Counted from the stretch's first letter, positions 38,678-48,287 are shown. The stretch is 64,000 bases of DNA from JALORV01 sp963707445 (GCA_963707445.1 CAVPPW010000002.1:186001-250000); one strand, 5' to 3'. Notes: generated by a model not told the origin, from the sequence alone. Numbers and translations are program-made.

Positions 38678-39789
38678 GCGATCGCGTCGTGATCGGAATG
38701 TCGGGCGGGGTCGACTCGTCGGTCGCGGCGTGGCTGCTGAAGCAGCAGGGCTACGACGTGATCGGACTCTTCATGAAGAACTGGGAGGACGATGACGATG
38801 ACGAGTACTGCTCGACGCGCCAGGACCTGATCGACGCCGCCGCGGCGGCCGATGTCGTCGGCATCGAGCTCGAGGCGGTCAACTTCGCCGCCGAGTACAA
38901 GGACCGCGTGTTCGCCGAATTCCTGCGCGAGTACTCGGCCGGCCGCACGCCGAACCCCGACGTGCTGTGCAACGCCGAGATCAAGTTCAAGGCCTTCCTC
39001 GATCACGCGCTCGGCCTCGGCGCCGGCCACATCGCGACAGGGCACTATGCCCGCGTACGGCACACTGGCGGGCGCTTCGAGCTGCTGCGCGGCCTCGACG
39101 CGTCGAAGGACCAGAGCTACTTCCTGCACCGTCTGACGCAGCAGCAGCTCGCACGGACACTCTTTCCGGTCGGTGAACTGCAGAAGAGCGAGGTGCGCCG
39201 GATCGCGCGCGAGATCGGCCTGCCGAACGCCGCCAAGCGCGACTCGACCGGGATCTGCTTCATCGGCGAGCGGCCGTTTCGCGAGTTCCTGAACCGCTAT
39301 CTGCCGACGCAGCCGGGACCGATACGCGACGAAGCCGGCCATGTCATCGGCGAGCACGTCGGCCTCGCGTTTTATACGCTGGGCCAGCGCAAGGGCATCG
39401 GCATCGGCGGACGGCGCAGCGCCGCCGAGGCGCCGTGGTTCGTCGCGCGCAAGGACATGGCGAGCAATACGTTGTGGGCGGTGCAGGGTCACGATCATCC
39501 CTGGTTGCTGAGCGACCGCGTGCGGGCGATCGAGCGCGAGCTGGGTCGGCGGCGCACCGCCGGCCGAAGGAACGCGCCTTGCTGCGAAGACGCGATATCG
39601 CCAGCGCGACGCCGGCTGCGTCGTGACGCGGGCGGAACGCGGATTCGCTCGAATTGCATTTCGACGAGCCGCAGTGGGCCGTGACGCCCGGACAGTCGGC
39701 TGTGCTTTACCACGGCGAGGCTAGTCTGGGCGGCGGAGTGATTGCCTCCACCGCCGTCCCTAGACTGCAGACAGGCGACGGTGACCTGA
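38674..39789 (+). CDS. mnmA: tRNA-specific 2-thiouridylase MnmA, frameshifted near 3' end
   Basis: MnmA adds sulfur to U34 of tRNA-Lys, -Glu and -Gln. The PP-loop SGGVDSSVAAWLL (residues 10-22), TPNPDVLCNAEIKFKAF with the first catalytic cysteine, GHYARV, SKDQSYFLHRL and RDSTGICFIGE with the second cysteine are all present. Near the C-terminus three extra bases are inferred (about 39535, 39657 and before 39770). Bridging them gives SWVGGAPPAEGTRL, DEPQWAVTPGQSAVLYHGE and a stop at 39787-39789, twelve bases before the next gene. The last of these is the least certain. It is overlapped by the Nudix gene. Two tRNA-Lys genes, probable substrates, lie at 56275 and 56414. Confidence 0.9.
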
Positions 39790-39800
39790 GTAGAGGAGCG

Positions 39801-41166
39801 ATGAGTCGCAGGGCTCTTTTCTTCAGTTTGTCGATCGCCAGCGTCGGCGCGGCGGCTTTGTTCGGCTGCGGCGGAGGTAATGGCGGCACGGCCCCGGTGG
39901 CCGAATCGCCCAGCCCCGCACCGGCGCTGCCACCGGCAACCCCGCCCGGTGGCGGGCCCACTCCTGCGCCTGCTCCGCCGCCGGGACCCACTCCTGCGCC
40001 TCCATCACCGCCGCCGCCCTCACCGCCACCACCATCCAATGTGGTCCCGACGCTGACTCGCACGGTGGTGGTGTCCGGGCTGTCGAGTCCATGGGATCTT
40101 GCGTTCCTGCCCGATGGCTCGATGCTGTTCACCGAGAAATGCCGCGGCCTCTCGATCAGACAGGCCAGCGGAACAGTGACACGTCTGTTCGGCACGACCG
40201 GTTCATCGCTCGTTGCGAACGACCTGTTCTGCGAAGGGCAGAGCGGCGTGCACGGCGTCGCGGTCGATCCGCAGTTCGCGGCCAATCGCTACGTGTACGT
40301 CTTCATGGCGTCCAACCTCCGCACGAATCCGCGCACCAACCGCGTCGTGCGCCTGCAGCTCGATGCAGCGCAGACCACGGCGTCCAATCGCACCGACATC
40401 GTCACGGACCTCGCCTACAAGGATGTCGCCAACGCGGTCGGGGGAGCAGGCTCGCACAGCGGCGGCAGGATCCGCTTCGGTCCCGACGGCTACCTGTACA
40501 TCACGACCGGTGACAACCACAACGCCACTCTTCCGCAGGACCTGACGCGCCTCGGCGGAAAGGTCATTCGCGTCGATCGCAACGGCGCCGCGGCGCCGGA
40601 CAACAACGCACCGTCCGGCGGCGATGCGCGCATCTACAGCTACGGCCATCGCAATGTCCAGGGGATCGCTTTTCGTCCGAGCGGCTACGCGAATGCCGGC
40701 CAGCCTTACACGGCCGAGCACGGCCCGAACCACAGCGACGAGGTCACACCGATCGTCGCCGGCGGCAACGGCGGCTGGGATCCGCAGAACCGGCCCGCGT
40801 TGACGTGCCCCGACAACTACTGCGGATACGCCGGCGATCCGACGACGATGCCAATGACGGACACGACGCGCTTCGCCAATGCGATGCGGCCGGCGTGGGT
40901 GCATAACAGCGGCGCGCGCGGACTCGGGCCGTTGACTTTCCTCAGCGGCACCCAGTGGAAAGCATGGAACGGCCGGCTGGCGATCGGGATCATGGCGGCC
41001 AAAACGATGCAGATCATCGAGCTCGACGCTGCCGGCATCGGAATCGGCAACACCACCGTCACCGGCCTTGCCTGCGAATCGCATGCGGTCGCTGGTACAG
41101 GGACCCGACGGCAACCTGTACGTCGCCACCGACGAAGGCGAGATCTGGCGCGTGACGCCGAACTAG
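39801..41166 (+). CDS. PQQ-dependent sugar dehydrogenase-like lipoprotein, frameshifted near 3' end
   Basis: This six-bladed beta-propeller protein of about 454 aa belongs to the soluble glucose/sorbosone dehydrogenase family. It has a lipoprotein signal (SIASVGAAALFGC), a Pro/Ala-rich linker of about 55 residues, and then VVSGLSSPWDLAFLPDGSML, GVAVDPQFAANRYVYVF, GGRIRFGPDGYLYITTGDNHN, IYSYGHRNVQGIAF and AEHGPNHSDEV. These blocks carry the PQQ-binding Arg and His residues of the family. One extra base near 41065 shifts the end; skipping it gives RMRSLVQGPDGNLYVATDEG and the TAG at 41164. ATG 39801 is set by AGAGGAG upstream. No PQQ synthesis genes are nearby. Confidence 0.8.
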
Positions 41167-41255
41167 ATGGCTCGCAGAAGCGGGCTTTCGCGTGCCGTAT
41201 GACGAAACCGCAACAACATCGAATGCGGTAGCCTCCCTCCAGTCAGGGAGGGACG

Positions 41256-42616
41256 GTGTCGATCGTCATTGCGGGAACGGGCTACGTCGGACTGGTCACC
41301 GGCGCGTGCCTGTGCGAGGTCGGTCATTCGGTGTTCTGCGTCGACATCGACGCACGACGGGTCGAGCGGCTGTCCGCCGGAGAAGTGCCGTTTTACGAGC
41401 CGGGCCTGGCGGCGCTGGTGCAAAGCGGCGTCGCGTCGGGCCGCCTGAGCTTCAGCACGTCGCTGCGCGACGCGTATCAGCGCAGCAAGGCCGATCGCAC
41501 GCTCAGCGCGCCGGTCGTGATGATCGCCGTCGGCACGCCGTCGAACGACGATGGCTCAGCCGATATCAGCGGCGTGCTGCAGGTGGCGCGCGACATCGGC
41601 GCCGTCATCGACGAGTACACGGTCGTCGCGTCCAAGTCGACGGTGCCGGTCGGCACCGGCGACCGGGTCGAGCAGGCGATCGCAGGAAGCGGCGTCGACC
41701 CGGCGCTCTTCGATGTCGTCAGCAACCCGGAATTCCTGAAGGAAGGCGCGGCCGTCGACGACTTCATGCGCCCGAGCCGCATCATCGTCGGCGCGGATGC
41801 GCCGGCGGCCGAGAAGATCGATGCTGGAGCTGTATCGCCCATTCAACATGAATCGCGACCGCGTGCTGACGATGAGCCGGCGCGAAGCCGAGCTCACCAA
41901 GTACGCCGCCAACGCGCTGCTCGCCACCAAGATCAGCTTCATCAACGAGGTGGCCAACCTGTGCGACCGGCTCGGTGTCGACATCGACAACGTACGACGC
42001 GGCATCGGCTCCGACCCGCGCATCGGCCACGCGTTCATCTACGCCGGCGCGGGCTACGGCGGATCGTGCTTTCCGAAGGACGTGAAGGCGCTGATCCACA
42101 CGGCGCAGTCCATCGAGGTCGACCCGCTGGTGCTGCGCGCCACGCACGAGCGCAACGAACACCAGAAGCACTACGTGCTCGACCAGGTGAAGCAGCGTTA
42201 CGGCGCCGACCTGACGGGTCGCACGTTCGGTGTGTGGGGACTGTCGTTCAAGCCGGGCACTGACGACGTGCGCGAGGCGCCGGCGCTGACGATCGTGCGC
42301 GGCCTGCTCGAAGCCGGCGCGACCGTGCGGGCGTTCGATCCGGTAGCGGGCAGCCTGTTCGAGAAACAGCTGGTCAACGATATCGGACGCAACAAGCGGT
42401 TCCAACTGGCTCGACGACAAATACGCGGCACTGAACGACGCCGATGCGCTGGTGCTGATCACCGAATGGAAGGAGTTCCGCAGCCCGGACTTCAGGAAGA
42501 TTCGTACGCTGCTGAAGCAGCCGGTGATCTTCGACGGCCGCAATCAGTACGATGCCGCGCGATTGCGCGCCGAGGGCTGGAACTACATCGGCGTCGGCCG
42601 CGGGAGCATTGAGTGA
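41256..42616 (+). CDS. ugd: UDP-glucose 6-dehydrogenase, frameshifted
   Basis: This enzyme oxidises UDP-glucose to UDP-glucuronate using NAD+. About 452 aa appear after skipping extra bases near 41820 and 42410. Features are the Rossmann start MSIVIAGTGYVGLVTGACLCEVG, SKSTVPVGTGD, SNPEFLKEGAAVDDFMRPSRI, the AANALLATKISFINEVANLC helix, GYGGSCFPKDV with the catalytic cysteine and LSFKPGTDDVREAPAL. The stop overlaps the start of the next gene (GTGA). Its product would feed the following epimerase, so the two probably make UDP-galacturonate for surface polysaccharide (inference). Confidence 0.93.
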
Positions 42617-43623
42617 AAGTCCTGGTCACCGGCGCCGCCGGTTTCATCGGCATGCACGTCGCGCAGCGCCTGCTCGCGCGCGGCGACACCGTGGTCGGAC
42701 TCGACAACCTCAACGAGTACTACGACGTCAACCTGAAGCTCGCGCGGCTGAAGCAGCTCGAGCACGCGAACTTCTCGTTCCAGAAGATCGACGTCGCCGA
42801 CGGCGCCGCGATCGACGGCCTGTTTGCCGCGGAACGATTCGATCGCGTCGTCCACCTCGCCGCGCAGGCCGGCGTGCGGTACTCGCTGACGAACCCGCAC
42901 GAGTACGTCCGCTCGAACATCACCGGCTTTCTGAACATCCTCGAAGCGTGCCGGCACCATCCGGTGCAGCACCTGGTCTATGCCAGCAGCTCGAGCGTCT
43001 ACGGCGGCAACACGCGGCTGCCGTTCAAGGAGTCCGACAACGTCGACCACCCGGTCAGCCTGTACGCCGCCAGCAAGAAGTCGAACGAGCTGATGGCGCA
43101 CACCTACAGCCACCTGTTCGGCATCCCGACCACCGGCCTGCGCTTCTTCACCGTCTACGGACCGTGGGGCCGGCCCGACATGGCGCTCTTCCTGTTCACG
43201 AAGGCCATCCTCGAAGGCAAGCCGGTCAACGTGTTCAACCACGGCAAGATGCAGCGCGACTTCACCTACATCGACGACATCGTCGAAGGCGTCGTGCGCG
43301 TGCTCGACCGCGCGCCGCAGCCGGATCCGTCGTTCGACACGGACACACCCGACCCCGCGCACTCGTGGGCGCCGTACCAGGTGCTGAACATCGGCAACCA
43401 CGGCCCCGCGGGCCTGCTCGAGTACCTCGACGCGCTGGAGGACGCGCTCGGCCGCAAGGCCGAGCGCAACTACCTGCCGATGCAGCCGGGCGACGTGCCG
43501 GCGACGTTTGCGGACACGACGCTGCTCACCGAGTGGACCGGACACAAGCCGGGCACGCCGATACGAGCGGGAATCCGGCGGTTCGTGGAGTGGTACCTGG
43601 CGCACCACAAGGCCATGGCCTAA
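42613..43623 (+). CDS. NAD-dependent epimerase, UDP-glucuronate 4-epimerase-like
   Basis: This extended short-chain dehydrogenase has 336 aa. Visible features are GAAGFIGMHVAQRLLARG (NAD-binding GxxGxxG), the active-site SLYAASKKSNELMA (Y-x3-K), GLRFFTVYGPWGRPDMALFLF and FTYIDDIVEGV. The FxxYGPWGRPDMA motif is typical of UDP-glucuronate 4-epimerases (CapI/LspL/Cap1J). The GTG start at 42613 overlaps the ugd stop by four bases, consistent with sequential steps UDP-Glc to UDP-GlcA to UDP-GalA. The sequence is clean. No glycosyltransferase is adjacent. Confidence 0.88.
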   Translation: MKVLVTGAAGFIGMHVAQRLLARGDTVVGLDNLNEYYDVNLKLARLKQLEHANFSFQKIDVADGAAIDGLFAAERFDRVVHLAAQAGVRYSLTNPHEYVRSNITGFLNILEACRHHPVQHLVYASSSSVYGGNTRLPFKESDNVDHPVSLYAASKKSNELMAHTYSHLFGIPTTGLRFFTVYGPWGRPDMALFLFTKAILEGKPVNVFNHGKMQRDFTYIDDIVEGVVRVLDRAPQPDPSFDTDTPDPAHSWAPYQVLNIGNHGPAGLLEYLDALEDALGRKAERNYLPMQPGDVPATFADTTLLTEWTGHKPGTPIRAGIRRFVEWYLAHHKAMA

Positions 43624-43645
43624 GCGGCCATGATTTGTTGCCGCC

Positions 43646-44428
43646 CTACTGAAAGAACCCGTCGACGTTCTCGAAGTCGATGATCGACGCATCTTCTCGA
43701 ATCAGCGCCACCCAATCGCCGCGCGCGAAAACCGGCACGAACAACGTCTTGCTTTCCTGTTCACCGCGATCAGCGAGCCGCTGTCGTATCGAGTCGGACT
43801 GCTCCGGATACTTCTTCAATAGAACGGAAACTGGGCGCGCTGCCTTGAGAACGGCTGCCCTCGACTGCTCGTAGGGCTGCCAGAAGTTGGGGCGCATGCC
43901 GATATCGACGCCCGCCAACCCGAGAAATAATGCGTCGTTGCGCTCGTCGCCCTGCTGAATCTCGCGCGTGCCGAGAAGCCAGGGACCGGTCAACGGCATC
44001 GCTTGATACTCTGGTCTCGCCTTTGGCAAGTCCGGCTCGTGCACGTCGTTCGCGGTGACCACCCGGAATCGATCCACCTCGAAGACCAAGGCCACCGGAC
44101 GCGCGACGTAGACGGTGTGAAGGCCGTAAAGCAGCGCGGCAAGCTGGATGCAGCCGATGATCGCGAGATCGCGCCGAATGTGCGGCCAGCCCTTGCGCAG
44201 GTCAAATACCACGAAGGTCAGCAATGGACCGAGGATCACGTCGACGGTCGTGACGAGAAGGAACAGCTCACGCCCGCCGGAAAGAAGTCGGTAGGGCCCC
44301 GGGTACCAGAGACCGAAAACGAGCGCCGCCGCCATGCCGGCAACCGCGAGCGAAATGAGCATGTGCAGACCGGCCGCGCGCGCCCGGCGTCGCAGGTCCA
44401 AAGCGGGGACAAGGGTCAATGTGTTCAC
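43646..44428 (-). CDS. TfpX/TfpZ family type IV pilin accessory protein
   Basis: This membrane protein has 260 aa. Four N-terminal helices (LHMLISLAVAGMAAALVFGLW, ELFLLVTTVDVILGPLLTFVVF, DLAIIGCIQLAALLYGLHTVYV and the border near VALVFEVDRFRV) are followed by a soluble C-terminal half. The VDVILGPLLTFVVFDLRKGW region and ARPVALVFEVDRFRVVTANDV block characterise TfpX/TfpZ proteins, which are specific to pilin export and assembly. It lies just downstream of two pilin genes on the same strand, which supports the call. About 100 bases separate it from the nearer pilin; they contain no gene. Confidence 0.83.
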   Translation of the reverse strand: MNTLTLVPALDLRRRARAAGLHMLISLAVAGMAAALVFGLWYPGPYRLLSGGRELFLLVTTVDVILGPLLTFVVFDLRKGWPHIRRDLAIIGCIQLAALLYGLHTVYVARPVALVFEVDRFRVVTANDVHEPDLPKARPEYQAMPLTGPWLLGTREIQQGDERNDALFLGLAGVDIGMRPNFWQPYEQSRAAVLKAARPVSVLLKKYPEQSDSIRQRLADRGEQESKTLFVPVFARGDWVALIREDASIIDFENVDGFFQ

Positions 44429-44530
44429 GGATGTCAGTGAGTAGTAGCGGTATTCACGGAATTCGAAGCGGACCAGCGAGCTTGCGCGACAATCACCGAT
44501 AGGCGCCAGCGCGTCTCCGAGCTACGGAAT

Positions 44531-45072
44531 TCATCGGCATGCGGTGGGCGCGAACCTGGCCAGCAGCGTGCCTGGGACCGGCACCGTGATGCCAGCCTGG
44601 GTGGCAGCAGCATTCGTCGTAGACGCGCAGCCCCAATCGACCGGTGCTTCGACGCCGGCCGCAAGCCCCGCCGCATAGGCCTGGCCCGACGGCCGTATTT
44701 CGCATCCAGGGCGTCAGTGTCAGCGTGTTCTGTCCTGCGCCTACGCCGACGCTTGCAGCGGTGTAGGTCACCGTGATCAACCCCGTGGCCGGGGCCATCA
44801 GGACACTCGTGACGTACTTGGACGTCGCGCCAAGGCCACCGACCTGCGCATTCCACGTGTTTGCAGCAATCGTGAGGTCATTCGGCGTCTGAACGCCGTC
44901 CGTCGCCACCATCTTGGCCGGAAGAGCCAAGTTAAGTCCTTCGGTGACGCGAGCTCCTCACCGTGTAGGCCTGATACGCGGGCAAAGCGATCGCCGCGAG
45001 AATACCAATGATCGCAACGACGACCATCAGTTCGATCAGCGTGAAACCCCGTGCCCTGCTTAGAAATCGCAT
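44531..45072 (-). CDS. type IV pilin (PilA-like), frameshifted
   Basis: This major-pilin-like protein has about 180 aa. It has the prepilin signature RGFTLIELMVVVAIIGILAAIALPAYQAYTVR (cleavage after Gly, then Phe1, Glu5) at residues 9-40. Two extra bases (T at 44955 and a G near 44683) break the frame; bridging gives VRARVTEGLNLALPAKM, TAVGGQAYAAGLAAGVEAPVDWGCA and an end LLARFAPTACR with stop at 44531. The disulphide pair is near the C-terminus (WGCAS...TACR). Its coding end closely resembles the neighbour pilin at 45200-45755, indicating a tandem duplication. RBS-like GGGAAAGG precedes ATG 45072. Confidence 0.8.
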
Positions 45073-45157
45073 TACCTTTCCCTAACTTGCCAAGAAATGG
45101 CTGGTGGCGCTACCCACAAACGCATTCTGCATCGTTCAACCGAACTCAAGACCTAAA

Positions 45158-45185
45158 GAAAAAGGGCGCCGCAGCGCCCTTTCCC
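45158..45185 (-). terminator. intrinsic terminator after upstream pilin gene
   Basis: On the minus strand, GGGCGC-TGCG-GCGCCC is followed by TTTTTCTTT. It lies 15 bases beyond the stop of the pilin at 45200-45755, so this transcript probably ends before the second pilin. Confidence 0.85.
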
Positions 45186-45199
45186 GTCTGCACCGCGGC

Positions 45200-45755
45200 T
45201 TACCTGCAGGCCGACGGCGCGTACTTCGCCAGCAGCGTGCCGGCTGCCAGGACGGTGGTAATGCCCTGCTGGGTCGCGGCAAGACTGGTCACCGACGCGC
45301 AGCCCCAGTCGACCGCACCCGTGCGTACCAGCCGCCAGGGCAGCCGCGTACGGCCTGGCCAGCCAGCCGTATCGCGCATCCACGGCGTCAGGCGTCAGCG
45401 TGTCGAGCCCGCAGCGATACCGACAGTGCCAGTCGTTGAGCGTGAACCGTGATCAGGCCGGTGCCGGGCGTGATCTGACACGCTGGTCACGTACTTACTG
45501 GTCGCACCAGCGCCGACCGACCTGCGCGTTCCAGGTGGCGGCTGCGTTCGCCAGGTCGTTTACAGTCGAGACACCGACGACCGCGGCGTTCTTGGCGTCC
45601 GCGGCAAGTCCCAGACCTTCCGTCACGCGCGCCCGCACCGTGTAGTCCTGATACGCCGGCAGCGCGATGGCCGCCAAAATGCCGATGATCGCCACCACGA
45701 TCATCAACTCGATCAGCGTGAAGCCGCGCTGAAGTCGGTTGAGTTGCTGTTTCAT
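45200..45755 (-). CDS. type IV pilin (PilA), frameshifted at several places
   Basis: The prepilin begins MKQQLNRLQRGFTLIELMIV, with the hydrophobic N-terminal helix that both anchors and polymerises pilin, then ALPAYQDYTVRARVTEGLGLAADAKNAAVVGV. The rest is recovered only by bridging at least five indels: near 45513, 45477, and then near 45445, 45390 and 45330. The end reads GAVDWGCASVTSLAATQQGI and LLAKYAPSACR with TAA at 45200. Both C-terminal cysteines of the disulphide loop are there. A sigma-54-type promoter is 55 bases upstream. The indel density here is the highest in the window and could reflect collapse between the two similar pilin genes. Confidence 0.8.
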
Positions 45756-45809
45756 TTGCTCTCCTGGAGATTCACTTCAGACACGGCCCCATGCCGATGA
45801 CCGATAGTC

Positions 45810-45825
45810 TGCGAGAACCGTGCCA
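45810..45825 (-). promoter_or_regulatory. sigma-54-type promoter upstream of pilin gene
   Basis: On the minus strand the element reads TGGCAC-GGTTC-TCGCA, one mismatch from the sigma-54 consensus TGGCAC-N5-TTGCW, with GG and GC dinucleotides correctly spaced. It sits about 55 bases before the pilin ATG (45755). Pilin genes are classically RpoN- and PilR-dependent, so the location makes sense. Confidence 0.78.
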
Positions 45826-45849
45826 GGCTGAATGAGGCCCTTAAACGCA

Positions 45850-45957
45850 GAATTGCGCCGGCAATTCAAGGCACTCCTGACACTTCGCGGCTTTGGGGCT
45901 GACGTTTCCTGTCAGCCGATGCCGCGAACAGGACGCATCATCCGCGCGGATGATGCG
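45850..45957. repeat. cluster of three inverted repeats upstream of the pilin promoter
   Basis: Hairpin 1 is GAATTGC (45850-45856) with GCAATTC (45861-45867). Hairpin 2 has outer arms TTCGCGGC (45884-45891) with GCCGCGAA (45921-45928) and inner arms GGCTGAC (45897-45903) with GTCAGCC (45911-45917). Hairpin 3 is a perfect 24-bp palindrome at 45934-45957 with half CGCATCATCCGC. They fill the 130 bases between the FHA gene end and the sigma-54 promoter. There is no T-tract to make any of them a clear terminator. They could be activator sites or a structured RNA. Confidence 0.7.
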
Positions 45958-45965
45958 GAACTCTA

Positions 45966-46652
45966 CTACGCCGGCACTGCCGGGGCGTTGATGAACTCCA
46001 TCCGTACGCCGGCGAGTTCGATGACGTCCTGGTTCTTCAGCGGATGCGCAGCGGAACCGAGATTGGCGCCGTTGACGGTCGGGAAGACTTCGCCTTCGAC
46101 ATGCGCGATGAAGTAGCCGGTCGGACGGCGGGTGATGACCGCGACCTGGTGGCCGGGGCGGCCGATGGTCGTCAGCGCCTTGACGAGCTGCAGCTCGCGA
46201 CCCTCGTTGGCGCCATTGAGGATCTTGATCGAGGCGGCGGCGGGCGAGTCTTCGCCGGGGCCGCCGGGCTGGCGGATCTGGATCGTCGCCGGGCCGGGGC
46301 CGTAGAACTCGCGCTTCAGCGGCTGCGAGGTGTCGATGTCGACCTCGCCCTCGGTGCCGGTGGCGCCGTCGGCCAGGAACTTCAGCCGGTACTTGCCGAT
46401 CTCGACCGCGTCGCCGCTCTGCAGCAGGTGCTTCTTGATCGGCTGGCCGTTGACCGTCGTGCCGTTGGTCGAACCGAGGTCCTCGAGATAGACCTCGCCG
46501 GCCGAGTTGTAGATGACCGCGTGCTCGCCACTGACGGCGAGGTTGTCGATCACGATGTCGTTGTGCGAGCGCCGGCCGATGGTCGTGCGGTCCTTCGTCA
46601 AGGCGACCTCACGCAGCACCACGCCATCCAGACTTAGGACCAGCCTCGGCAT
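45966..46652 (-). CDS. FHA domain-containing protein
   Basis: The protein has 228 aa and reads a phosphothreonine signal. The first FHA domain (residues 10-95) carries TIGRRSHNDIVIDNLAVSGEHAVI and DLGSTNGTTVNGQPI, with the canonical Gly-Arg, Ser-x2-His and Asn-Gly residues that bind phosphothreonine. A second FHA-like fold lies at about 140-220 (ELQLVKALTTIGRPGHQV to GVRMEFI) but lacks the full motif, so it may not bind phosphopeptide. It follows the PP2C phosphatase gene by about 70 bases on the same strand. No Ser/Thr kinase gene is near, so the kinase is presumably elsewhere. Confidence 0.88.
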   Translation of the reverse strand: MPRLVLSLDGVVLREVALTKDRTTIGRRSHNDIVIDNLAVSGEHAVIYNSAGEVYLEDLGSTNGTTVNGQPIKKHLLQSGDAVEIGKYRLKFLADGATGTEGEVDIDTSQPLKREFYGPGPATIQIRQPGGPGEDSPAAASIKILNGANEGRELQLVKALTTIGRPGHQVAVITRRPTGYFIAHVEGEVFPTVNGANLGSAAHPLKNQDVIELAGVRMEFINAPAVPA

Positions 46653-46719
46653 TTCTTCTCCCTGAGCCGATTATTCTCTACCCGCGCCGGATTCTGCCAG
46701 CCTGCAAAAAGGCTGCCAA

Positions 46720-47574
46720 TCAAAGGCCTAGCCACGGTTTCAGGCCTCTGCAGGCGTGCTCGTCGCGGCAACGTCGGCGTCGGCCTGGGCGGGCTCGGCG
46801 ACCTTCTCGGTCGTCGAGCGGCTCCTTCGCCGTCACCTTGATGACGATCACCGACGTGTTGTCGCGGCCGCCCGCCTCGTTGGCCAGGTCGACCAGGCGA
46901 CGCGCAGTCTCGTGCATGTCCGCCTGCGCGGCAAGCAGCCCGGCGATCTCGTAGCTGCCCACCATCTCGGTCAGCCCATCGGAGCAGATCAGGATCAGGT
47001 CCCCGGCCTGCACGTCGAGTTCCTGCACCTCGGCCTCGATCTCCGGGCTCGCGCCCAGCGCGCGCGTCACGAGATTCTTAGCCGGAAGGATGCGCGCTTC
47101 CTCCTCGGTCACCATGCCGGCGTCGAGAAGTTCCTGCGAGAACGAGTGGTCGCGCGTCAGCTGCTCGAGCTGATCATCGCGATAACGATACAGCCTCGAG
47201 TCACCGGTGTGCGCCACCCACAGTCGGTCGCCGAGGAACCAGGCGATCACGAGCGTCGTTGCCATTCCCTCAAACGCAGCACTGTTGAGCGCGGCGTTGT
47301 AGATGCTGGCGTTGATCTCGTTGACCGTGTCGTAAATGGCCTCGTCCGGCGTGAAGTTGACCTCGTTCGCGCGCGAGTCGGCGAGCGCGGAAGAAAGCCG
47401 CTCGAGCACCGAGCTGATCGCCATGACGCTCGCCACCTCGCCGGCGTTGTAGCCCCCGAGCCCGTCGGCCAATGCGAACAGCCCGCACGACGGATCGGCG
47501 CCGATCGCGTCCTCGTTCAGCGGACGCACCAGCCCTGGGTGTGTCTTCAGCGCGAAGTCGAGTGTGACGTTCAT
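46720..47574 (-). CDS. PP2C-type Ser/Thr protein phosphatase
   Basis: This metal-dependent phosphatase of about 280 aa has the PP2C motifs RPLNEDAIGADPSCGLFALADGLGG (D-x3-G metal ligands), GMATTLVIAWFLGDRLWVAHTGDSRLYRYRD, ILICSDGLTEM and GGRDNTSVIVIKV (final Asp-Asn pair). Bacterial PP2Cs normally use Mn2+ or Mg2+. The C-terminal tail after KVTAKE shifts to a low-complexity Arg-rich text. If one extra base near 46818 is skipped, it instead reads SRSTTEKVAEPAQADAD and ends at TGA 46740. Its ATG (47574) overlaps the stop of the TerC gene as ATGA. The FHA gene follows, so this is a phospho-signalling pair. Confidence 0.9.
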   Translation of the reverse strand: MNVTLDFALKTHPGLVRPLNEDAIGADPSCGLFALADGLGGYNAGEVASVMAISSVLERLSSALADSRANEVNFTPDEAIYDTVNEINASIYNAALNSAAFEGMATTLVIAWFLGDRLWVAHTGDSRLYRYRDDQLEQLTRDHSFSQELLDAGMVTEEEARILPAKNLVTRALGASPEIEAEVQELDVQAGDLILICSDGLTEMVGSYEIAGLLAAQADMHETARRLVDLANEAGGRDNTSVIVIKVTAKEPLDDREGRRARPGRRRRCRDEHACRGLKPWLGL

Positions 47575-48287
47575 CGGCGTGAACGGCCTTTACGCCGTGC
47601 CTGCATGATTTTCGCGACGACGACGACGGCAAAAGCGGTGATGCCACTGACGAGATAGCGCGTCACAGTGTCGTGCGGAACCCTGCCTTCGAGCAGGGTG
47701 TCGCCGATGATGAGGCCGCCGGCGATCCAGCCGAGCAGCGCGCCGCCGAGCAGCACGATGACCGGAAAGCGGTCGAGCAGCTTCAAGATGAGCTGGCTGC
47801 CGAACACGATGAACGGCACTGACACCAGCAGGCCGAAGATGATGAGGCCGGTGCGCTGGCTCGGGACGGCCTGCTCGGCCGCGCCGGCAATCGCGATCAC
47901 GTTGTCGAGCGACATCACGAAGTCGGCGACGATGATCGTCTTGATCGCGAGCCAAAGTTTGTCACTCGCCGGTATGTCGCCGTGAGCGTCCGCGTCGCCC
48001 GGCGGAGCGATCAGCTTGACGCCGATCCACAGCAGCATCAGCCCGCCGATCAGCTTGAGCAAGGGCACGTCGAGCAGCGCGACTGCAACAGTGATCAGGA
48101 TCACGCGCAGCACGATCGCGCCCGCGCTGCCCCACAGGATGCCGAGGCGCCGCTGCTTCGCGGGCAGGTTGCGGCAGGCCAGCGCAATCAGCAGCGCATT
48201 GTCACCACCGAGCAGGATGTCGATCACGATGATCTCGCCGATGGCGACCCAGTCGAGATCGGCGAACCACTCGAGCGTTTCGCTCAT
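47571..48287 (-). CDS. TerC family membrane protein (copy 1)
   Basis: The protein has 238 aa and about seven helices. The TerC signatures are DILLGGDNALLIALACRNLP near residue 20 and TIIVADFVMSLDNVIAIAGAAE near residue 125; the paired D-N-A/D-N-V aspartate motifs are the metal-site core. TerC proteins are linked to manganese efflux and metalation of exported enzymes, and historically to tellurite resistance. The ATG overlaps the stop of the next TerC gene (48284-48287), and its stop overlaps the PP2C start. It is therefore the second gene of the TerC-TerC-PP2C-FHA chain. There is no frameshift. Confidence 0.88.
   Translation of the reverse strand: MSETLEWFADLDWVAIGEIIVIDILLGGDNALLIALACRNLPAKQRRLGILWGSAGAIVLRVILITVAVALLDVPLLKLIGGLMLLWIGVKLIAPPGDADAHGDIPASDKLWLAIKTIIVADFVMSLDNVIAIAGAAEQAVPSQRTGLIIFGLLVSVPFIVFGSQLILKLLDRFPVIVLLGGALLGWIAGGLIIGDTLLEGRVPHDTVTRYLVSGITAFAVVVVAKIMQARRKGRSRR

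Noticed and set aside
37966..39684. An apparent Nudix-MnmA fusion.
   Set aside because: Skipping one base near 38560 gives a Nudix end with TGA overlapping the MnmA start, the usual arrangement.
39654..41231. A lipoprotein sugar dehydrogenase preceded in frame by MnmA-like residues.
   Set aside because: These residues are the MnmA C-terminus read through a missing frame change; the lipoprotein signal starts at 39801.
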